Source of the DNA: Scleromitrula shiraiana
Lineage: Eukaryota; Ascomycota; Leotiomycetes; Helotiales; Sclerotiniaceae
NCBI GenBank assembly: GCA_028455995.1
Contig: JABELC010000010.1
Coordinates: 1,142,001 to 1,206,000 of the forward strand
Direction of reading: 5' to 3'
DNA: 64,000 nucleotides
Numbering within the stretch: the first letter of the stretch is position 1; each line of letters starts with the position of its first letter. Made by a program: the position numbers and the translations under genes. Under the pieces are notes generated by a model. The model did not search any database and had not been told where the DNA came from. It saw only the letters and a program-made list of their open reading frames with translations. Shown one piece after another: positions 58,253-64,000 of this stretch.

Positions 58253-58840
58253 CTAGACAGCATTATTATTATTATTACTATTATTATTGTTGTTATTATT
58301 ATTGTTATTGTTATTGTTATTGTTATTGTTATTGTTATTGTTATTGTTATTGTTATTGTTATTGTTGTTGTTATTATTATTGTTATTGTTATTATTATTG
58401 TTATTATTATTATTATTGTTATTATTATTGTTATTGTTATTGTTATTATTATTGTTATTGTTATTGTTATTATTATTATTATTATTATTGTTATTGTTAT
58501 TATTGTTATTGTTACTGTTACTATCATTATTGAATACCACTTCCCATACCAATCTTCATTCGTATAAAAAAATCGCGATAATCCACCCATCTCCCATACC
58601 TATCTTATCGCCTTCGAACTTAAAATCGTCTTGAACCATTCTCCGTCGTGGTTCTAACGACGCTTAATCGATAATCCAAGCTTTGTTTTCGTGCTTGAAT
58701 GGAAACCCAGGGGTCCGTTACCAAGGTCGTGGAGTCTCACTAGTTCCATTTATTAGATTACATATATGGATTTATAGATCGGTGGCGAAAAGGAAAGTGG
58801 GACAAAGCGAAGGAAAGCAAGAGTTTGGTGCTATTTTGTG
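58253..58840 (-). pseudogene. Decayed copy (beta) of small Asn-tail gene
   Basis: Plus-strand 58738-58800 (TTATTAGATTACATATATGGA...GGCGAAAAGGAAAG) matches 61160-61222 (TATTAGATTACATCTATGGA...AGCGAAAAAGAAAG) at roughly 80%. On the minus strand its coding part reads PFKHENKAWIID then a stop, then SLEPRRRMVQDD, against PYQGKIWIIDRDSREPRPLMPQDD in the intact copy. There are at least two in-frame stops, and the start ATG is ATA. Downstream, where the intact copy has its Asn/Asp tail, lies a 270-bp ATT/GTT array (Asn codons AAT/AAC on this strand). Confidence 0.6.
58262..58532. repeat. Triplet array (ATT/GTT)n, Asn codons on minus strand
   Basis: About 90 triplets of TTA/TTG type on the plus strand (AAT/AAC in one minus frame), nearly uninterrupted. 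Plus frames would give long Leu or Tyr/Cys runs and minus frames Asn or Ile/Thr runs, so reading frames through it are not evidence for a gene by themselves. Confidence 0.9.
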
Positions 58841-59399
58841 TATGCTGGTGTTGGGTGATTTGCATGTGGAGAGAGAAGGGGGAAGATACTTACTTTATTT
58901 CAGGCCAGCATTGGTCTGGGTGGTTGGATAAGGTTCAAAGAATGCAATGTAGCTCTCCTCGGGGAGTGAGTGTTATAGCCCTAGGTGCAATGCAGCCTAC
59001 TTGGACCGAGGACCACGCTTCGACTAGGATACCGGGAGTGAGAGGAGTGAGGGCGAGGAGTTGGTTTGAGATGTACGATTTCTATTGTATCGTGATGGGG
59101 AAGACTGTGATATTTTCATTGAGCCTGATACTTGTACAATGCAACAGGATATCTTTGAAGCTTGTCCGAGTGTGCAGTAGGAAGTATCAGTCTACTGCAC
59201 AGTACTCCAGGCTTGGGCAGTCACAAGGTGTGATATATGCCCTTCAGGAGGAGGATATTGTTCACGAATCACGCCGGCGTATCGGCTTGGGATTGCCACG
59301 AAGTGCAGCCAACGGCTAGTAGTCCACCGACTCGTCAGTGCCCGCTCAGTCGAAGCTGACAGGAGGTCAAGCATCCGAAGGAAAATTCTGAAGACAAGC
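58841..59399. other. Intergenic region with hairpin
   Basis: 560 bp between the beta copy and the second repeat cluster. A long plus frame (58825-59319) is Cys/Trp-rich at its start and shows no family features. A 10-bp perfect inverted repeat with an 11-nt loop lies at 59171-59201. Confidence 0.45.
59171..59201. repeat. Short perfect inverted repeat
   Basis: TGTGCAGTAG at 59171-59180 pairs with CTACTGCACA at 59192-59201 across an 11-nt loop. Its role is unknown. Confidence 0.6.
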
Positions 59400-60640
59400 T
59401 TTCTAGGGCAGACCTTTGAATATCAAGCCTGAGCACCATCGCTTCCTGGGGGAGTGTGGACTTGAGATGATGAGATCTGTTCGAGGAGAATATGGATTGA
59501 ATGAGAAGTCTGGTCTCCGAAGATCCGAGAGTTTGAGGGTTGGAATGACGCTCGAACAGACATATCTCTCAAAATAACAACGGGCGCAATGTGCGTTCGG
59601 CGATTTGAGAGATCTCTGTTGTTATTCGGATGGTTCAATTGTCTTGCTTCATAATCCGCACATCTTCGAGAACGTTTGCCTTCTGAAGGCGCTCAGTTAG
59701 TATGAAAACTATTTTTCTGGGAGAATGAGGATAACTGGATGTATACGTGGATTTACATACCTCCACAGAAAGAGAGAGTTGATATTATTCGGATGGTCCG
59801 CTTGCAGAGCCTGAAGATTGAATCGACGCTCGAACAGGCATGCCCCCAAGAATACCAAAGAGCGCAATGTGCATTCAAAGATTCGAGGATTGATTGAATT
59901 CTGCAATTCACATTACTTATCGCATTTCGCTGCACTCTTCATCGATAACAGAACTATATCTCAACCACAGAAAATTGGAAACCAGCAGCTTGACTCGCCG
60001 TTACCAAGACGGTTTCCAGTAGAAAGAGTGTGAGCGGAGTTTAGAAGAGAGTACGACGGTTCCCAGTAGAAGTAGTGTGAGCGGAGTTTAGAAGGGATTA
60101 TGACAGTTCCTGTTGGTTTATTTTCCTCCGCTTATTGATATACGTATTTCTACTTGATCCGAGATCGACCATAGAAAATTGGAGGTTTGATGACAGAGGC
60201 ATGCGGGGGACCTGCAGCGAGAAAAACCACTACGCTCGGGATCCAACGGCACCGCACGCTGATTTTAAGGCCTGCCATCTTACTGGTGAGGCTCAATACC
60301 AAGCAGATGGAGGCATTAGTTTTCTGGAAGATGTTAAGTTAGTATGAAGTGACAAGATGACAATAGAAAGATCAGTATGGCTAGATGTGTGGAATGTTTC
60401 AGTTTTACGTACCTCGTCAAATTTAATATTCTGGTAGTTGGATTGGGAGTCTCCACGACTGCTTGCACTTCTTTGAGAATATTTGCTCTCTGCAAAGCAA
60501 GTGCTCAGTTGGAAGTGAATCAATCAGTTGATTTAAAGAGATTGGAAAACTGTGCTTATCTTTCCTTAAAGAGGCTTAGTAGCAAGCAGAACTTGAGTGT
60601 TGAAACGACGCTCGAATAGACAAGAGCAGATGGTTAAAAA
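59400..60640 (-). repeat. Diverged tandem repeats of a protein-like element
   Basis: Three diverged copies share CGACGCTCGAAYAG cores at about 59548, 59825 and 60607. The first two share GAGCGCAATGTGCRTTC-like sequence and TATTCGGATGG. The first and third share CTT(C/T)GAGAA(C/T)(G/A)TTTGC. On the minus strand the core reads CLFERRFNLQ in the second copy and CLFERRFNTQ in the third. A further minus segment reads RANILKEVQAVVE (60.47 kb) and KANVLEDVRIM (59.66 kb). Stops interrupt every copy. The family is not recognised. Confidence 0.5.
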
Positions 60641-60900
60641 TTTCAGCACCGGATTGCTCATCCATGAGACCTTCCTTTTACTGATAGGAAGAGGATCATT
60701 TTGAAACACAGCCGATGTTCGTTTATATCATGAATTCTATTCAATTAGCATGTATGCATAAAATCTATGGATGGAGGTACTAACTTTTTTTACGGTGAAA
60801 GTGAGCCGCCATTGGGGAAGTGGACTTACGATCCTCATCCGAGGAAGGGCCACACTCCCTGATCAATGGTGGAGATTAAAAACACCGAGGTAATACCTAC
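60641..60900. other. Short intergenic stretch
   Basis: About 260 bp between the repeat cluster and the stop of the intact small gene; probably the 3' flank of that gene. Nothing else is seen. Confidence 0.45.
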
Positions 60901-61246
60901 CTAGGCTGCCGAAGCAGCAACAACGTCGTTGTTGTTCTTGTCGTTGTTGTCGTTGTTGGCTGCTGCTCGGCGAGCTGCCACTTTTTGTCGGTGTAGTTCC
61001 CGACGATGAGCGGCCCAAGTTTCATAATGCTTACTTACTTGGTCGTCTTGTGGCATGAGGGGGCGCGGTTCTCGGGAATCTCGGTCGATGATCCAAATCT
61101 TTCCTTGGTATGGAAATCGAGTGCCGGCGGCCAAATCCCGGGGGAAATTGTCAGATAGTTTTCTAGTTTCATATATTAGATTACATCTATGGATTTGTGG
61201 ATTGGTAGCGAAAAAGAAAGCGGTGCAGAACATACGTTGGTGCCAT
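60901..61246 (-). CDS. Small basic protein with Asn/Asp-rich tail (intact copy alpha)
   Basis: Two exons, 61246-61236 (ATGGCACCAAC) and 61162-60901, give 90 aa in a closed frame: MAPTKLSDNFPRDLAAG, then PYQGKIWIIDRDSREPRP, MPQDDQVSKHYETWAAHR, RRELHRQKVAARRAAA, and a tail of NND repeats ending VVAASAA. The 73-bp intron has a GTATGT donor, CTAAT branch point and CTAG acceptor. Without splicing a 110-codon frame starting at 61233 is also open, so the splice call rests on consensus and on its conservation in two decayed copies nearby. No family is recognised. No signal peptide or membrane segment is visible; the basic RRELHRQKVAARR helix might bind nucleic acid, but that is a guess. Confidence 0.5.
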
Positions 61247-61551
61247 CGCGAACAGGGTAATTTGGTAATTCTTCAATAGATTTAAGAAAGGTTTGGGATA
61301 ATTCTGTTGTTGAGGTTAGTTTATCTAGTGGTTACTTTTTCGACGACATCAAGAAATATAAGAATATACAATACACACAACACAGCTACGGGAAGAGGCA
61401 ATAGAGGAAGAAAGATGCAGAAATGCAAAACACAAGGAGGCACAAAATATGAAATTATAATACAGGAGATTATAATACAGAGAGTTACGATACCGAGAGT
61501 TACGAAGCATGAAAAGGTAATACAATGGGACAATGGAAGCCAAGATGAGAA

Positions 61552-61862
61552 GACAGGAAGACAGTGAGGTAGGAAGACAGCAAGGCAGGAAGGCAGCAAG
61601 GCAGGAAGACAGCAAGGCAGGAAGACAGCAAGGCAGGAAGGCAGCAAGGCAGGAAGACAGCAAGGCAGGAAGGCAGCAAGGCAGGAAGACAGCAAGGCAG
61701 GAAGACAGCAAGGCAGGAAGGCAGCAAGGCAGGAAGACAGCAAGGCAGGAAGACAGCAAGGCAGGAAGACAGCAAGGCAGGAAGACAGCAAGGCAGGAAG
61801 ACAGCAAGGCAGGAAGACAGCAAGGCAGAAAGACAGCAAGGCAGGAAGACAGCAAGGCAGAA
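61552..61862. repeat. 16-bp minisatellite (AGACAGCAAGGCAGGA)n
   Basis: About 19 tandem 16-bp units, alternating AAGACAGC and AAGGCAGC variants. Because 16 is not a multiple of three, all frames read through with a 16-residue period; the long frames across it on both strands are artefacts of the repeat. Confidence 0.95.
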
Positions 61863-61890
61863 TGGACGGGCGGCAAAGGAAGTCACGACG

Positions 61891-62010
61891 CAGGAAAGAC
61901 GCAATGGCAGCGATAAAATAACCAATAACAGCAAATGCAAGTCAAGGCATGACTCAACACGACAGGAAGGAAGCAACGGCAACGATAAGACAATCAATGA
62001 CAGCAAGTAC
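61891..62010. repeat. Imperfect direct repeat of about 48 bp
   Basis: CAGGAAAGACGCAATGGCAG and following bases at 61891-61939 recur as CAGGAAGGAAGCAACGGCAA at about 61963-62010, including GATAAAATAACCAATAACAGC versus GATAAGACAATCAATGACAGC. It directly follows the minisatellite. Confidence 0.75.
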
Positions 62011-63646
62011 TAAATAAGTTAGGAAGCAAGGGCAGGGACGACTTACGAATTGTTTGTGAAAAGGTTTTGGGTGCAGTGAAAATTGTGGGTGAGGTTTGAA
62101 AGGGGGATTACTGGGAAACAACCCCTCTATTTAAAGGGTGGCGGGAGACTACCCCGCTGGGTTTCGAGTCAAGAGAAATAGATGACGACGTTAATGACAC
62201 CTTTGATACAGCGACGCCACTATCTAGTTTTCTGAAGTTTTCTCGGGCAAGCGCGGGCCCAATTCAATACTAATCTATCATTTGGCTGGATCTTATTGGC
62301 TCAAGCGCTTAGCAAGTGCGCTGGTATGGTGCTAGACTGGAGCTATTGGTACCAGTGGGGTATAGAGGCATCTTTGCTAGTTGATATGAAATTAAGCTTA
62401 AGGTAGACTATTGGGGGTCATCTGATGGAAGTGGTACTCTAGGTGGATTTGCCGTTGTTGATCTGGAACTAAACTTCGCTGAATGCTTAGTCTTCAGGGG
62501 AGAGCCGGTAAATGACTTCCCAAGTAACCTTTTCTCGTGTTTACACAGGGCATAGGAAGGAGCCGTGCCGGTAGTAGGTGTCAGTACAAGAAGGCCCTGA
62601 ATTACAGCGACGAGCAGTATGGCGGCGAATTCTTTTGCAGAAGCGTCGGTAGGTTACTATCTGAGGAATAAATTATTGTGGTTAGTTGTTCTCTTGTTTT
62701 CATTTTAGATTTGGTGAAGAAATGGTATGGTATTCGCTAGTGCAGGAGCGATGGTATCCAAAATGAAGTCATTGAATCTAAAACCACATCATCACGAGAT
62801 CTGTTTTATTATTGAACTAGTCAGTACAGCATAAGTCAGAGTCTTGGTCTATTAGTGTTTATTGCGAGTTTGAAAATATTGATTTAGACTAAGGTCATGG
62901 AAGCTTCTCGCAACCGCTCCTGGTATTCCGGAGCTAAAAGTACAACCATTACATGTTAATAGCATTATTATGACACTAGGAATAGATCTATGATTCCGTT
63001 AAAAAGTATGAAGTTCAATGTTCTGGATTGTCATCACATAACGAAATGTGGTCTTGTGAATTTGAAAAGTCACCTAAGCTAAATCAACACCTACGTGACA
63101 CTTGTTCCGGACTACCCAGCTGTTGTTGACGAGGGTTCTTATAGGAGTTCCAACTACGATAGATATGATCTTGTGAAAAACAGAGTAGAGATTGTATCAG
63201 TAGACAAATAGATAGAGAAGATATGGATGTGCAAAAGAATGAACTTCAAAGGCTATGATTGAATTGTGTAGTTAAGCCGAATTGATGATGAACGATGAAC
63301 ATATTGAAGCAAAGAAGTGGTGTATAAATTCATTCATTTATTATGTCTTCAACTGTGCCAACCTAGCCAGGGAATAATAAGATTTCATAACTCCTCTCCA
63401 CCCTATCTATGAATGAATGAACCCTTAGCGGCTTTCCATTTCAATCCCCATGTAATATACAGAGTATAGATCTGGTCCACCCCATTCACAAATATTGCCG
63501 GATTCACAAATGTTGCCAATTGGCCAACCGACACGTGCTCGTACTGACTAATGAGGTAGCCTCGATCGATCAATCAGGGGGTCGATTGATGAATTAGAAG
63601 GATTTGAGAATAGCGCGGATCAGATCCACCTCAATACCTTCAATTT

Positions 63647-64000
63647 TCAACCCCACAGAGGCGCGGTGACCTCCACGGCTCTTTCCACAACAGCTCTGAC
63701 TCGCTCTCCAAAAACCCGATTCGTACACTCCACCTCCAGATCCTCTAACCATACTTTTGCCACCATTTTATCAACTTTGATTTCTATTCCTGGCACTGGT
63801 ATTCCTAATCTATGTAATCTCTCTATTTCACTCTTTTGCTGTGCTGCAAGTTCCTCGTCTTCTTCTTCCGCATTCTCTCCCTCACTTTTGATTGCTAAAT
63901 TGGGAGTAGTAGATGAAAGGCGTGGGATGGCGATAGGATTTAGATTATCCGACCCAAATTGTGCTTCCAGGAACATAAAGAGACGTTCAAGGCGCTCAGT
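63647..64000 (-). CDS. YSH1: YSH1/CPSF73 pre-mRNA 3'-end endonuclease, C-terminal part
   Basis: The frame is open to the window edge, so only the last 117 residues are present. It reads ERLERLFMFLEAQFGSDN, then an acidic linker, then RLHRLGIPVPGIEIKVDK, VAKVWLEDLEVECTN and RVRAVVERAVEVTAPLWG. This is the C-terminal domain of the fungal cleavage and polyadenylation factor nuclease Ysh1; the metallo-beta-lactamase and beta-CASP parts would lie upstream, beyond position 64000. The enzyme cuts pre-mRNA at poly(A) sites in the nucleus. The assignment rests on recalled family sequence and is fairly firm. Confidence 0.8.
   Translation of the reverse strand, partial: TERLERLFMFLEAQFGSDNLNPIAIPRLSSTTPNLAIKSEGENAEEEDEELAAQQKSEIERLHRLGIPVPGIEIKVDKMVAKVWLEDLEVECTNRVFGERVRAVVERAVEVTAPLWG

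Larger units (their letters stand above)
61247..63646. other. Intergenic region
   Basis: 2.4 kb between the small gene and YSH1. The left part holds the 16-bp minisatellite and an imperfect direct repeat (both listed). The remainder (62.1-63.6 kb) shows nothing supportable; GATGAATGA-like words occur near 63400-63420. Confidence 0.45.

Noticed and set aside
58246..58634. Long frames of Leu, Asn, Tyr/Cys and Ile/Thr on both strands
   Set aside because: They are all readings of the same ATT/GTT triplet array; any frame through it is open, so they are not genes.
58825..59319. 164-codon plus frame
   Set aside because: No family features. It overlaps the upstream flank of the decayed small gene and its Cys/Trp-rich start reflects repeat-derived sequence.
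61048..61233. Unspliced 110-codon version of the small gene starting MFCTAFFF
   Set aside because: It reads the intron as coding; the intron has consensus donor, branch point and acceptor, and its sequence is kept in the decayed copies beside broken coding parts. It is not fully excluded.
61321..62006. Three overlapping minus frames and one plus frame of 127-175 codons with repeated Leu/Pro/Ser/Cys or Gln/Gly/Arg blocks
   Set aside because: They are products of the 16-bp minisatellite, which keeps frames open with a 16-residue period.

Overview
The window is nuclear DNA of a filamentous ascomycete. The evidence is short introns (about 50-220 bp) with GTAAGT/GTATGT donors and CTAAC/CTAAT branch points, euascomycete-type proteins (an OMP decarboxylase with a long insert, a Het-C protein, an acidic QCR6), and AT-rich intergenic DNA full of microsatellites. 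The style fits a leotiomycete such as Botrytis or Sclerotinia; that is an inference from sequence character and was not tested by a search.

Layout. 0.8-5.5 kb: aldo-keto reductase (-), ornithine-cyclodeaminase-like protein (+), beta-carbonic anhydrase (-). 7.0-9.7 kb: ribosomal protein eL8 (-) and tRNA thiolase NCS6/CTU1 (+), divergent from a 302-bp promoter. 11.1-16.97 kb: RraA-like protein (-), WBP2-like GRAM protein (+), QCR6 hinge subunit of complex III (+). 18-20 kb: MFS transporter (+). 20.8-21.8 kb: a tentative Cys/His-rich RING-like gene (-). 24.2-25.4 kb: OMP decarboxylase (-). 29.6-31.7 kb: cytosolic Hsp70 (-) with heat-shock elements upstream. 34.5-35.6 kb: vWA protein (+). 38.7-40.6 kb: coiled-coil protein of unknown function (-). 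42.9-46.6 kb: RBM39-like splicing factor and fatty acid 2-hydroxylase (both -). 47.6-50.2 kb: Het-C (+). 51.2-53.1 kb: glycerol kinase (-). The 3' end of YSH1/CPSF73 (-) runs off the right edge. Most are unrelated housekeeping genes, and no biosynthetic cluster is visible.

The accessory-looking part is 57.5-62 kb. It holds three related copies of a small, unrecognised gene on the minus strand. One copy (60901-61246) has an intact two-exon 90-codon frame ending in an Asn/Asp-rich tail. The other two (about 57.5-58.0 and 58.25-58.84 kb) are decayed, and in one of them a roughly 270-bp ATT/GTT array sits where the Asn tail would be. Between them lie diverged repeats of a second protein-like element (59.4-60.6 kb), and a related fragment lies 50 kb away at 10.1-10.2 kb. 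A 16-bp minisatellite follows at 61.55-61.86 kb.

Other features of note are coding first exons of only 3-11 nt in five genes, a dispersed AT-rich minisatellite family, long poly-G tracts (one inside an Hsp70 intron), and a 3.2-kb gap of simple repeats between two convergent genes. Exon boundaries were read by eye from splice consensus and protein-family continuity, and each listed multi-exon model was checked for reading-frame closure unless marked tentative.
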